Assembly: GCA_027924585.1 (NCBI GenBank)
Contig: BSBM01000597.1
Location: 3,266,001-3,330,000, forward strand
DNA: 64,000 bases
DNA from: Larix kaempferi
Taxonomy: Eukaryota; Streptophyta; Pinopsida; Pinales; Pinaceae
Direction: 5' to 3'
In this document: positions 21,526 to 32,809 of the stretch, piece by piece
How positions within the stretch are numbered: position 1 is the first letter of the stretch
Layout: every line of letters starts with the position of its first letter
Notes under the pieces: generated by a model
Told to the model about the DNA's origin: nothing
The model's database searches: none
Seen by the model: the letters and a program-made list of their open reading frames with translations, nothing else
Position numbers and translations under genes: made by a program

Positions 21526-22259
21526 AGATATGCAACTCTACTAACTTTGCTATGTTTATACCTGGCTCTCACTTCAACTCATCTCTGAATGCTCACAAAA
21601 CTATGTCTTCTTCCCAGTGCCCCTCTTCTTCTTTTATAGCCTAACGTTAGCTATCTCATCCCTCTCTGTGCCTTATTATGCATTAAATTACCTCATTTTG
21701 TGGATTTGGTTCTGTATTTGGTCCAAATCTACATTATATTTTCCATCCCGTCGAAAATTCGTCACCAATCCTTTCATTTATTACACCGTGTCTCCAAAAT
21801 CATGCCCTGTATTTAATGCACTCATCTTCCTTCTTCACATATATTCGTCCTAACATTTCTCATGCACCACTTTATTCTCCTTCCTCCACACCTTTTTCTT
21901 GCATTAACAATTATTCCTTCTTTCTATGACATTTTTCTCATCTGAAATCATCACTATAACCATTTGTTTCTTTCTTTTGAGATGTGCCACTATTTTTATT
22001 CTCTTTGTCTTTTCTTTTTACTCTCTCTTTTTCTCTTTTTGATTTTTTTTATTCTTACTCAGACTAGTGTGTGGAATGGATTTTATCCCTATACATTTTC
22101 AGAGACTTCCATTGACAAATCCTTCCATGACTTCCCCATTCAATTTTCCCAATCGGAAAACACCTACGTCTGTCACATATTCTATTATGTACGGACCCAA
22201 CCAGTGCATTCAGAACATACTTGGGTGCTTCAAAAACTTACTGTTGTAGAGCAAAACTA

Positions 22260-23250
22260 GATATCCTATCTAGAAATTCTTTTGTTTGATATGTCTATCA
22301 TACCATGCCTTGTTGTGTGCTTTCTGAACTTGCTGATGAAATCCTATGATGAAATGGTCTTCCTCCACTTCTAATATCTCCAACAATATTCTCTCTATTG
22401 CATTAGAATCTATTAGCTCTGTCAACACATCAATGCGTAGACTCGACAAAATGAACTCCATGGGAATAATGGCCTCCTAGCCATATACTAATATGAATGG
22501 TGTCTATCTTGTAAACTCCTTACATGTTGTCCTATATTCCCATAATACTATAGGAATCTTCAAGTCCCAATCATCTTGATTCACATTACATATTTTTGTC
22601 AGTGCAGTTTCTAGGATATTGTTAAATGTTTCCATTAGTCCATTTGAATGAGGATGATAGGGTGTACTCTTCTGATGATAAATCTAGAATTATTCTGTCA
22701 AGGCCACAATAGTCTTACTTAGAAAAATGGTCCCCTAATTACTCATCAATATTCTTGTGCATCCAAATCTTGTAACCACATTCTCAAACAAAAACCATGT
22801 AGTTGTCTACAAGCTATAGTATTTCACAGGTTCAAATTCATCCCATTTGGTCAAATAATCTATCACGGTGAGTATATATCTTATGCTTGACCTTTTCTCT
22901 GGTGGGTTGATTGGTCCAATGAAATCCACAACCCATTTATCAAATGCTTGCAACGTTATTTGTGCCATCAAAGGAATCTCATCCCCTCTTGATGGCTTCC
23001 CAACTCGCTGACATACATCATGGGTCTAACATAACTCCTTTGTATCCTTATGAAGGGTGGGCCACCATAGTCCCGTGAGCATAATATTCTGAGTTTTTTC
23101 CTTTCCCGCATAGTGGCCTCCTGCGGCTACTCTATGTGCCTCTTATAGGATTATAGGCCTTTTTTGCTCCAATACACTTCGTCGTTGAATTCCATCTGCA
23201 CCTAAATTGTACAACTTCCTTGCTATAAGTTGATATTTTGATGGCTTAAC
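22260..23250 (-). pseudogene. Gypsy E integrase, decayed
   Basis: Minus strand. Recognisable pieces are the Q-R-V-G-K-P-like and MAQITLQAFDKWVVDFIGPI-type region near 22990-22900. The strand-transfer region around 22870-22700 contains VRYILTVIDY-like and RYTPYHPH-like sequence. The C-terminal stretch at 22461-22270 reads RIDVLTELIDSNAIERILLE, HNKAWYDRHIKQKNF. Stops and frameshifts are frequent. The core motif positions are approximate. Confidence 0.75.
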
Positions 23251-24150
23251 TACTATCTGCTTCTTTTGTGCAACTTTATAGTCATGTGGGGCTATAAAAA
23301 ATACACGTATGTGCACCTTTTGGTATCCAAAATTAATCTTAGAGATTCAATATGGTTCTTCAACAAACTAAACATTGTCTAATCACCGAGATATACTTCT
23401 AGAAATTTAGGAATAAACTCTTTAAATGGTGAGACAACTACTCAGGAAAATACTGTTGGCCCATTATTCAGACCAAAAGGAATCATTGTATAATGGTAGC
23501 ATTCCCATTCCATTGCAAATGTTGTCTTATTCCTATCTTCTTGTGCAATCTTAATCTAATGATACCCATAGAATCCATCAAAAAATGAGTAGGCTTCCTG
23601 TCCTCCCACATTTTCCAAAACTTCATCTTTGAAATGGGTCGGAAACAAATAATGTAAGCAAACATCATTTGATTTGCGTAGATCTACACAAATTCTAATT
23701 CCACCTGTTTAATTATATTAGACTACCACGAGCTAATCCACTCTGACTCTTCAACAGGCTCAATTATCCCAACTTCCCAGCTTCCATAATCTTGTTTATT
23801 TATTCTTTGGCCTTTTGATTGTATACCGGATTCAATTGGAGCAATCTCTACTTTACTGGCTTGGAATATCACTTCAACAGGATCTTCATCTCCCCTAACT
23901 CCCTGGTAATCTCTTTCATTTCTGAAAATGTTGTTGGAAATAATTCCTAGTACTCACGCAATAAATAAAAAATCTTCTTGATAGTTTTTTCATTCCAGTA
24001 TTCTCCAATATTCGTGAACTATGGCTTCTCCTTTGTTCCAATATTCACCTTGTGTGTTTTTAATGGTTTTGCATAATTGGTATATCCAAGCTCAGGCCCT
24101 TATACTGCGCTCTCTCTTTCAATTTATAATACTTGCAAATTAATCGAGTT
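23250..24150 (-). pseudogene. Gypsy E reverse transcriptase and RNase H remnants
   Basis: Minus strand. The best readable part, about 23760-23470, holds RIRVDLRKSNDVC-type sequence before a frame with PISKMKFWKMWEDRKPTHFL (expected FxDEVLENVGGQExYSFxDG) and MEWECYHYT-like sequence in the adjacent frame. Upstream (about 23900-23780) is the IEPVEESEW-type entry. RNase H is hardly readable, and the YxDD box is probably lost in a deletion near 23450. Confidence 0.7.
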
Positions 24151-24219
24151 GTCATCTTCTTGGTCTACTCTAGTCATATTGTAGCATTCCAACACCTCAC
24201 GAACCTTTGTGGATGGTCT

Positions 24220-24640
24220 CTCTGCACTGCATAGGGATACTAGTCCCATCAAATTTTCTGATGTAAAAAGCTTGTATTGATAACCTGCAACACTGCATCC
24301 ATTGATAATGCCTCATCTTCAAAACTAAAATTTACTTTGAAATTGCAAACCAAGTATTTCCATTGTGATGTCCATCTACTCATTTCCAATTCTAAATACG
24401 AGTTCTTTGGGATCGTGTCTAGAGTATGTATAAATAAGTGTGTCCACTCCTGCTTAAGTATTGAGCTCCATGTCATGGTGCACCATGTGATATGATCCAA
24501 TGGACAACTTAACCCAATATACTTCTACATAGTATATTTAGTTCCAAATTTGACCTGTAACAACCTTTTACATTGCTGCCAATCCTTTATTACATCCTTA
24601 ATATGACATACCACCACCTTGCAGGATTTTCCATTAGTGA
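24220..24640 (-). pseudogene. Gag-like segment of gypsy E between protease and RT
   Basis: Minus strand. Frame 24500-24249 reads KQEWTHLFIHTLDTIPKNSY, LELEMSRWTSQWKYLVCNFK, VNFSFEDEALSMDAVLQVIN; upstream, NPARWWYVILRM lies near 24630. Motif order (R-W-W, then E-W-xH-x-F-x-HTLD, then F-xF-ED/VD, then LQVI) parallels 9587-10120 of gypsy C. This shows conservation of an unusual second gag-like segment in two separate insertions. Confidence 0.72.
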
Positions 24641-24649
24641 AACATCTAA

Positions 24650-25450
24650 TTCCATCATCCTCTATTGTTCAAGTATCTACACTTCAAAGTATTTTACAAA
24701 AGTTCCTATATCTGTTAGTCTTCCATATTTCAAGGTATCACCTACCTCCGTTATGATCCAACGCAATGAGTGGCTAATATGAGCACACCTCCTTGAGGAT
24801 ATCTCATGCATATTCTGTTTCCAATATTCAAATGATTCCTATGAATCCAGAGTGAAAGAGTTCATACTTTTCCAACTGAGTACACCATCAGCAATTGGAT
24901 TCATATAGTCCTCCATCCACACAATCATATTATACAAGTTATCCAATTCTCCGTTTTCTAATGGTTCTACATATCGTCTCCCTTCCATGGGATCCAATGG
25001 TTTAGTAACTTTTAATTTTTCTCCTTCAAATATCATTTGTCTCTTTTTCAAATCAATGGTAGCATGGTTATTGAAATCCCAATTGAATCCAAGCAATGCT
25101 GGATAAGGTTTATTGTCATCCACTATCTCAATAAAATCAAAATTTGTTGTGTTAGGCACTCCATCAATATATCAACATTCACCCCTATTAGCCTTCCAAT
25201 TGGAATGATCTTTGGTTGATTTTCTAGTCTCAACTAAATGGGTGACCAAATTAACTTGGGTTTACCCATCATTTCCCATGTCCACTTCAGAAGAATGTTC
25301 ACATTAGATCTCAAATATAAAATGATATAGTCCATGTCATAGTCTCTGATCTGCGCACTAAGTTGGAATTCCTTATTTGACCTCCTCTTGCACTGCACCT
25401 GGTTGAATACTCACTGTATAATAGGGATCCCTTAGATACCAACCCTTTTA
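24650..25450 (-). pseudogene. Gypsy E protease and acidic tail
   Basis: Minus strand. FDFIEIVDDNKPYPALLGFN and WDFNNHATIDLKKRQMIFEG at 25159-24990 correspond to the second half of the retropepsin. KPLDPMEGRRYVEPLENGE, LDNLYNMIVWMEDYMNPIAD and GVLSWKSMNSFTLDS follow, then MHEISSRRCAHISHS near 24800. The active-site half upstream (about 25390-25200) is badly degraded. Matches the gypsy C tail closely in order and wording. Confidence 0.85.
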
Positions 25451-25520
25451 GCATCATCTACGAGTAGATGAATTCTCACTTGAGGCATCTATGGGGACTA
25501 CAAGAATCACGTTTCTGCAG

Positions 25521-27105
25521 TTTTGAAGGGATAAGATGCATTCAATCTAACCATTTGTATAACCATTCATAACATTTATGCAATCATAGATATCAATCTC
25601 ATAACATCATACATCATATATTCATGAAAACATATCATTCATTCATGGAACATATTATATATGTATAAATAGATCATCCATGAAAATAGATACATAAAAC
25701 TGAGCCTATCATCAGAGCTAAGTAAATAGAACATCCATTGTATCACAAGACATAATCATGTCATTAATCACTAGCTCACTCTATGATTAGCATAATAGTT
25801 CTTACAAAATAGTAACCCTATGCACATACATCATATATCTGTCTCTGATATGCCCCAATCCCTTACGCATATGTGTAGTCTTTCTTTAATCCTATTCTAA
25901 GACAAAAACACACATACAAAAAACATGCTTCTATCCCCAAAACCCCTTACATATTTATATGGTTACATTCAAGCTTAGCCTATAAAAAGTGGACAAAAAT
26001 TCCCAATGGATTCTAATTGTCTTCCACCTTTTGCACACGCTGGTGCTTTAGGTTGTTGTCACATGGTCCACTTCCTTACACACATTTACCAAAAATTGTT
26101 CCAAAACACCTGCTCCAATAGGGAATATGTTAAGAACCAAAATTTGCTCACCAACCTTGTCATTAGCTTCATCACCATTATACATCATAATAGGTAGAAT
26201 TAACACCATTTTTCATCTTATTTCATCCATATAACCTGAAGAAGTAACTAAAACATCCAAAAAATGAAATTCAAACCCAAAAGTTGACCATATCTATAGG
26301 GTCATGAATTTTCTTCAAGAAGTGTGACCTTGTCCCAAAAGTGAAATTTTGGTTAATTATTCATAATTTCATGCTTCCCCAATGAAGTAGAGGATAAAAG
26401 TGGACACATACATTGACATGGTTGAAATCAACAATGGATCTAACTTCCAAAACCCTAACCTCTCCATTAAGCAATCAAGTGAATGGAGAGTATTCACATT
26501 GGATTGAGATCCTTCTTTTTGGACACTCTCTTGTGCATATAAAATATGGCCTCAGGATCATTAAAAAACAATTCCAATTCTCTCAAAAAAATTGTTTATA
26601 TGCTACCATATTCTCACCAGAAGTAGAAAGAGTTCATACTACACTTTCTACTTTTTCAATAGAGAAGAATCTACATAAGACACATGGATAGATATTGAAG
26701 GTCACAAAGGATATCAACGAACCTTCCGTTGGTCCAGTTATAGAGGCCTATTTACCTATACCATTGTTCCAAGGTATGTCTCTCATTATATTCTTTGTGT
26801 AATCAATAATAAAACACATTCTTTTACATTATGCGCGCTCTTTGAATGGCTTGCTCTCTAATTTCTACTTGCATGTATGTTTAATGATGTTCATATTTAG
26901 TTTAGTTGATTGTATTTTTTATTTCAATTTCTAATCTACTACTAAGGATTGCACAACCCCTTGGTAGGTTCCCTTTCACACAATCATGTAAGGAATCGCA
27001 CACAATAGTTTATGTAATTCACTGGCTACATTTATTTGTTACATGAATAATGCATTTCATATGTTTCTAGATTTGTAATAGTTTACTTAAATAATATATT
27101 GGTTT
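25521..27105. other. No recognisable gene; probable retroelement non-coding DNA
   Basis: AT-rich sequence with several ATTCAT and CATCATA-type short repeats around 25560-25700. A 92-codon frame at 26413-26691 has no recognisable feature. It may include the leader of gypsy E and the lost 5' half of gypsy F, but no LTR end or primer site was found. Confidence 0.4.
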
Positions 27106-27109
27106 ATAT

Positions 27110-27870
27110 CTCTAATTGGGAAGAACATATCCCACATTTCATGCAAGTGTTAGAGACCCTTAAAAATTATCAATAGATGGAAAGTCATAATAATGTGAAT
27201 TTTCGCATTAGTCGTTGGTATATTTGGAGTATGTGATTGGTGGAGGGGAAATTAGGATATATCTCATGAATATGGAAGCCATCCTCAAGTTTCAAACTCA
27301 TACTAATATCATTGTGGTTATAATATTTCTGTAGGGGGTTGTAGGTACATGGAATCTTATAGCATCCTTTTCAAATATGGATACAACACTCCATGCCATA
27401 ACAATGAGTAGTAAGAATTTCTAGTGGGAATGAAATATTAGTCAAGGACCAATTCTTGCATTTCCTAATTGTTAAAATCCTTTCAAAGTGGAGATGGATG
27501 AAAGTGGATATGCTATGGGATTGGTATTGATGTAAGGAATTAACTCAGTATGCTATCATTCCAAAGTGCTTCATGGTGGATTGCTAATCTACCATACATA
27601 TCACAAGGAACTCTGTGCTCTATTTAAAGATGTTAAGAAATTAAAGCACTATAAGATGGGAAAGAAAACCATCAGCCACACTGATCACCAACCACTATAG
27701 TATTTGCAATCCCAAAGTAAGCTTCAACATCCAAACACTATAAGTCGTTGGAATTTTTACAAAAATTTCATCTAATCATGAAATATAAGAAGGGAAACGC
27801 CAATAGGCTTGCAAACATGCTCTCAAGGTCACCCACATCCAAGATCATGGATTTGCGAACACTTGTGTGC
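27110..27870 (+). pseudogene. Gypsy F reverse transcriptase C-terminus and RNase H
   Basis: RT remnants include EEHIPHFMQVLETLKNYQ (27117) and the connection region MNMEAILKFQT then GGCRYMESYSILFKYG-like sequence (27270-27390). RNase H from 27485 reads FKVEMDESGYAMGLVL with catalytic Asp, then YHTYHKELCALFKDVKKLKH, TISHTDHQPL and YKKGNANRLANMLSRS-like sequence at 27785. In the last motif the second and third catalytic residues appear retained, although the frame is broken. Confidence 0.8.
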
Positions 27871-27979
27871 ATTTTTGTTTTAACCCAAAATTCATATAAG
27901 GAGGCATACACATAATATGATTACTTTAAAGAGGTTTTGAATAGCTACAAGGCGAAGTTCATGTAAAAGGAGGTGACAT

Positions 27980-28965
27980 TAAGGATGACTATCATCTCTA
28001 GGATAGGATTCTCTACAAGCTAGACAATCTCTTTGTTCCTAAATGTGAAAGATTATATCTTATCAAAGAGACTCACACCTCCAAAGTTGAAGGGCACTTT
28101 GGTATTGGGAAGCTAGTTGCACACTTACAAAGGTATGTGTATTGGCCTAAAATGAAATATGTAGCTCAATATATTAGAGGGTGCACACTTTGATGTACCA
28201 ACAAGCCTAGTGACATAAAAAAGGGATCATATCATCCCTTACCTATAAATTCTATACGATAGGAGATAATTTAAATGGATTTTATGGGTGTTTTTAAAAG
28301 AACAATGAAGGGACATGCACATTTCAGTTGTGCTAGTTGACAAGTTTAGAAATATGTGCACTTCCATACCTTGTAAAAATACCATGAAGGGATAAGATGT
28401 ATGAAACATGATCTTCAAAAATGTCTAAGTGTACTTTGGGATTCCAAGGAACATAATCTTAGATAGAGATACCAGATTTTTTAATGCATTTTGGGTTTCA
28501 CTTTCACGAGAGAAGATAGACACCATGTTGAATAGATACACAACTTTCCATGCATAGATAGATGGGAAAATAAAAGTAGTTAACATGAAATTGATTCAAC
28601 TTTTGAGGGGTTACAATAAAAAGAATCCAAGAACCTAATATTAAAATTCAATTTATATTCAACACTCTTATATCATAGTAGTCCATACTTATACTAGTAA
28701 GTCCCGTTTTAAAAATTGCTCTAGGTATTTTTCATCTATTCCCTTAGATGTTGTATGTGGACAATAAGGAGTTTATGAAGACATAGCATAAAAAGAATTG
28801 AATTCTAAAAAATCCATGGATAAAATCAAGTACATTCATTTGCAAGTACATGAGACATTGAAGAAGTCACAATAAAAGGACAAGGCCCGACATGATCAAC
28901 ACGGAATCACAAAGACATTTAAGGTGGGAGACAATGAACGTTTGGTTTAAACTAAGAAAATAATA
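27980..28965 (+). pseudogene. Gypsy F integrase
   Basis: The HHCC region reads TSKVEGHFGIGKLVAHLQRY, VYWPKMKYVAQYIRGCTL, with a stop in place of one Cys region (28075-28200). The core starts near 28215 with SYHPLPINS and MDFMGVFKRTMKGHAH. It continues with LDRDTRF-like sequence at 28457, and the C-terminal arm contains KSQ-KDKARHDQHGITKTFK and VGDNERLV at 28860-28950. Many stops make it a relic. Confidence 0.8.
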
Positions 28966-29379
28966 GCTACATTGTTTTGCTAAGAATATCAAGATTCTAT
29001 AGTATATTCCCTTTGAAATGTCTGAGAATGTGAGATAATTCCTATAGACTCATTCTAACCCCATATATGTGCATTTACTTGGTAGTGAATGTGAAGAATC
29101 TAAAACTCTATGATCTTTCCATGTTTGACCAGGAAAAAAATGAGAATGATTTTCTTTCCATAGAATACCTAGCACCATGAGATTATGAAAAACTAACAAA
29201 AGATACAAAATTTAAAAAGTAGTCTAGAATAACTGGATAGGACCAACATTAACTTTGGCAAGTTGGGTTGAAAGGACAATTTCTATAAAAGCCAAAATGT
29301 TACTCTAGTGAGAAGGTGGAGGAAATAATTCCTTACCTCTTTCAATGAGATATTTTGGGGACCAAAATCCTTCCTAAAT

Positions 29380-30250
29380 GGTGGGTCATGATTTAAAATG
29401 GACAATTACATATTTTTTCATATTTTTGGCATTTTTTGGGTTGCAAAATTGGAGTTGTTCGCTTGAAGGGTCCATTTTAGGGCCCTAGGTATAGTTTTAT
29501 TGATTTAGATTCTAGAAAATTTTGAATCCTATGTGAGGCTTTAAATGATCATTTTTTGGGTCAAAACATTGCTAATGAGTTTCCAAGCCACTCAACATTT
29601 TTATACACATCTAGATCATACCAACGACATGAAGATCACCTTAATCAAAGTTTGTATGAAGATGTTATGCCTCCCTCAAGTTGAGCTCTATTGTTATCCA
29701 CCATGATATTGAGTGCATTATGTCATATTCCATTACTCACACATGTGGATATAGTCACTTTTGTACTTTCAAGAAGATTCTAGAGGGTCCAAAACATAAC
29801 CCTTATTGATAGTTTAGGAATGCAAAAACCCTAGGACTAACACTAGATGGATAGCAAGCCAAGTTAAATACTAGGCCACTAGGATATGAAGGCAATCCAT
29901 TCTTATTATAATCTTTAATTTTCAATAGTAGTGTAGACTATTTAGGAATGAGATATTGAAGTGGAACAAAGGAAGTAGAATATCCTGTAGAAGGCATACA
30001 TGCCATAGTGTCCATGGATGGTAACTCCATAATTAGTGCACTTTCTTGGTATTTGCATAATTTAAAAACTAGGAAGAAAAGAGTAAGGCATAGTCCTCAC
30101 CTTTTAGATGGGTTTTCCCTGTGCACATATTGAGCTATGACAGTGGATGGGTTGTTATTTTCTTATATTCTTTCATTTCAGTTTCAATTTATCTCAATAT
30201 TTTGTGCACTATTAATATAGTAATATTATATTTGAAATCTAAATTAAATT
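29380..30250 (+). repeat. Probable 3' LTR region of gypsy F
   Basis: Follows the end of the polyprotein and a GGGGACCAAAATCCTTCC stretch that resembles the ...GGGGACGAAA... end seen before gypsy LTRs. It contains GGGCCCTAGGTATAG and ends in AT-rich DNA. No partner LTR was found, so the boundaries are estimates. Confidence 0.45.
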
Positions 30251-30843
30251 ATTGCATAGTAAGATAAAATTCTAGAATATTATAAGATATTTGTGACAAA
30301 CTATTCTAGTAGAATATCCATGACATGTGTCAATTGGGTGTATCTTGGGTGGTTGGGAGGAATTATTGTTACCCTCCTCACCCAGGATCAATTCATGTAA
30401 GTGACATGTTGAGCTCTTAATGAGTATATTGTTGTATTGACCTTGAACCCCGAAAAATAAGAAGCATGATTTCACATGGTAACCAATTACCCTTAAACAT
30501 AATCAAGCATATGTAAACACAACATGCGAGATACATTTATTTTCATAGCATAAAATAAACATGAATTTTGCATATTCATAAACAACAATAAGGTACTTAA
30601 CTTTAAACTTAGACAATTGAAAAATTGGTTTCTTAAGAGAGATTTTCAGCCAACCATAGGTATCTAGTATAGATGTCACCCCCAAGTCAAGTTAAAAAGC
30701 AACTAGGGTGAAGGAAACATGTTATAAGCTTCTCTCTCTTTCATCCCAACCCATTCGCTATAATGCTTAGCCAATCTACTCACTACAAAGTATTACATAC
30801 ATCGCATCTAGACATCAACAACCAAGCAATTCTCTTCCATTGC

Positions 30844-30975
30844 CCCACGCTATGAAAGGAATATTTTTCCCTTGTTTGCTCAATAGTCCCTTATTTCTTC
30901 CCTCCAGTGCCCCACGCTATGAAAGCAATATTTTCCCCTTGTTTGCTCAATAGTCGCTTATTTCTTCCCTCCAAT
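30844..30975. repeat. 65-bp tandem duplication
   Basis: Two adjacent copies of CCCCACGCTATGAAAG...CTTCCCTCCA (30844-30908 and 30909-30973), almost identical. No coding content was recognised. Confidence 0.85.
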
Positions 30976-31184
30976 GCTCTTCAATCTAGACTATAAGAGC
31001 CCAATCTATTGTATGTTTTCTTCAGGATTACCTTGCAAATCAATACTTAACTCTCAAGCATCAAAAGTACATCAAATGCATAATGGGTGAAGGTTTCCTA
31101 AGTTTCCAAGCCTCTATGCTCACATATAGACATCACCCTTTCATCAAATGTCTGCAATTATCTCTTAACAATCCTAATTTCAAT

Positions 31185-31450
31185 GAATTTCAGGAAACAA
31201 TCCTAATTTCAATGAATTTCTAGATTTTTCCATGGGCGTGAACATGAGAATCCTTAAATCAATGGAAAATGAGTGGATAGGGGATAAACTATCCTAATTT
31301 CAATGAATTTCTTGAAACAATCCTAATTTCAATGAATTTCTAGATTTTTCCATGGTCATGAACACAAGAATCCTTAAATCAATGGAAAATGAGTAGATTG
31401 GGGATATTTTCCATGGGCATGAACACAAGAATCGTTAAATCAATGGAAAA
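31185..31450. repeat. Direct repeats around AATCCTAATTTCAATGAATT
   Basis: A composite unit combines TCCTAATTTCAATGAATTTC, TCCATGGxCxTGAACAxxAG and AATCCTTAAATCAATGGAAA. It recurs two to three times with partial copies, at periods of roughly 85-120 bp. It looks like local slippage or gene-conversion duplication of non-coding DNA. Confidence 0.75.
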
Positions 31451-31856
31451 TGGCATTACTTCTAACAAGAGGAATGTAGGACTGTGACACTCCCCATGAT
31501 AGTTGCACTCAACCCACACTTGCATAACTATGTTAAAAGACTTTCCTACCAATATCTTACATGCATTAATGATTAGTTTTAATAAGTCCAAGGAGATAGA
31601 TTGTTACTTACATAGCATATCACATAGTGAGATTTGAACCTTAATAAAAAGTATAACAACATTCTTCACAACCACCCAATCTCTACTCAATTGACTATAA
31701 CCCTTCTAATACTTCTCATATACTAATTTTAACATTTAAATAATTTTAATTCACCATTGCAATTTTAACACATAGTCCTAGACCTTGACCTTAAGCAAAA
31801 ACGAACAAACAAAACTTGAGTTACTAAAATTTCGAAAGTGGTTACGTAACTCATCT

Positions 31857-32012
31857 TGTAAACAAATCCACGTCACCAAAAGCTGACAAGGATGGAGTGT
31901 GTGCCTTGCTTAGCGTTCTATGTGTATGATCCCATGTTCTAACCAAATCCACGTCACCAAAAGCTGACAAGCGTGGAGTGTCTGCCTCGTTTAGCATTGC
32001 ATGTATCTGATT
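31857..32012. repeat. Tandem duplication with CACGTCACC core
   Basis: Two copies (31863-31935 and 31944-32015, roughly) share AAATCCACGTCACCAAAAGC, TGACAAG and TGGAGTGT, with TTAGC near the end. The CACGTCA motif is ACGT-core (bZIP-type) like. The repeats lie about 220 bp upstream of the frame at 32229 and could be promoter elements, but nothing proves this. Confidence 0.7.
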
Positions 32013-32228
32013 AAGTGGAGTAACAATGTAAAATGTGTGCAGTCCACACAAAGAAATGTGGCTAACGGATGTGTTTTCCTATGGGGAATAACCACTTTAC
32101 AAACAACCCAAACACAATCGCCAGCAAAACAAAGCTTGAAGGAAAATTGTACCTGGACTGTCTTCCAAGTGAATCCTTGGTCATGTAATCTGTCGAATGA
32201 GGGTAGATTTACAAGCGTAACTGTATAA

Positions 32229-32681
32229 ATGAGTGCTATGTTTACAGCGTTAGAATCAGCAGAGAAAAGCCTGAATTTGGATATGGAGAAATATGCAGGC
32301 GTGATACCATTTGTTTACAGGCGCCTCATACGCAGCAGAGAACAAATGGGCTACCAACATCTCGGCCGAGAAACCGAAGAAAAACATACAGGAAGAGCAG
32401 TCACCAACCTGCGAAGAGGAAGAATGAAACGCAAAGGCAGGATCCGCGGAGTACGTATTGGTATTAAGGTATTCATATTGAAATCAATGAAGAGTTTTAA
32501 AAATCTGTTTTCTGTGGCTGCCAATAGTAAATACAGTACTCATGCAGGGCCTTCGAACCAGCTTCATGCCAAGGTATTACTAGGCACAGGCCGGCGCTGT
32601 CGTGCTGGTGATCCAAACGTCTGTTCAAAATATTTGAACCAGCATGAAAAATGGAATCTGAATAGTATGGTTACTTTATAG
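32229..32681 (+). CDS. Unrecognised 150-codon frame
   Basis: An open frame of 150 codons starting MSAMFTALESAEKSLNLDME, in a less AT-rich island than its surroundings. The middle is strongly basic (KHTGRAVTNLRRGRMKRKGR, then RGVRIGIKVFILKS), followed by a Ser-rich part and a Cys-containing end (GRRCRAGDPNVCSKYLNQHE). TGTATAAATG immediately upstream is TATA-like but too close to the ATG to be its own promoter. It could be a small nuclear-gene exon or a chance frame. No family was recognised, and there are no obvious splice sites. Confidence 0.3.
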   Translation: MSAMFTALESAEKSLNLDMEKYAGVIPFVYRRLIRSREQMGYQHLGRETEEKHTGRAVTNLRRGRMKRKGRIRGVRIGIKVFILKSMKSFKNLFSVAANSKYSTHAGPSNQLHAKVLLGTGRRCRAGDPNVCSKYLNQHEKWNLNSMVTL

Positions 32682-32721
32682 CTATTACTTTGTATTTTGT
32701 GAAGAACATCCCTTCTCCTTA

Positions 32722-32802
32722 AAAGGAGAAATTGTCACCAAAAAATAACGAGTATAAAATCAGGAGAAATTGTCACCAAAAAATAACGAGTATAAAATCA
32801 TG
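32722..32802. repeat. 40-bp tandem duplication
   Basis: AGGAGAAATTGTCACCAAAA followed by AATAACGAGTATAAAATCA occurs twice in tandem (about 32723-32761 and 32762-32800), just downstream of the frame at 32229. Confidence 0.85.
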
Positions 32803-32809
32803 ATTTGAT

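Larger units (their letters stand above)
19650..25520 (-). mobile_element. Gypsy E: Ty3/gypsy element, same lineage as gypsy C
   Basis: Minus-strand element with protease (about 25450-24650), a gag-like segment (24640-24220), RT and RNase H (24150-23250), integrase (23250-22260), then a long decayed ORF downstream of integrase (21520-19750). Both LTRs are unrecognised. The protease tail and the gag-like segment match those of gypsy C by eye. The level of decay (stops every few dozen codons) is greater than in C. Confidence 0.82.
27110..30250 (+). mobile_element. Gypsy F: decayed plus-strand Ty3/gypsy element
   Basis: Plus strand order is RT thumb (27120-27470), RNase H (27480-27860), integrase (27990-28960), a terminal region and a probable 3' LTR (about 29380-30250). 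The 5' half with gag, protease and RT fingers is not recognisable. Stops are very frequent and the reading requires constant frame switching, so this is one of the oldest elements here. Confidence 0.82.
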
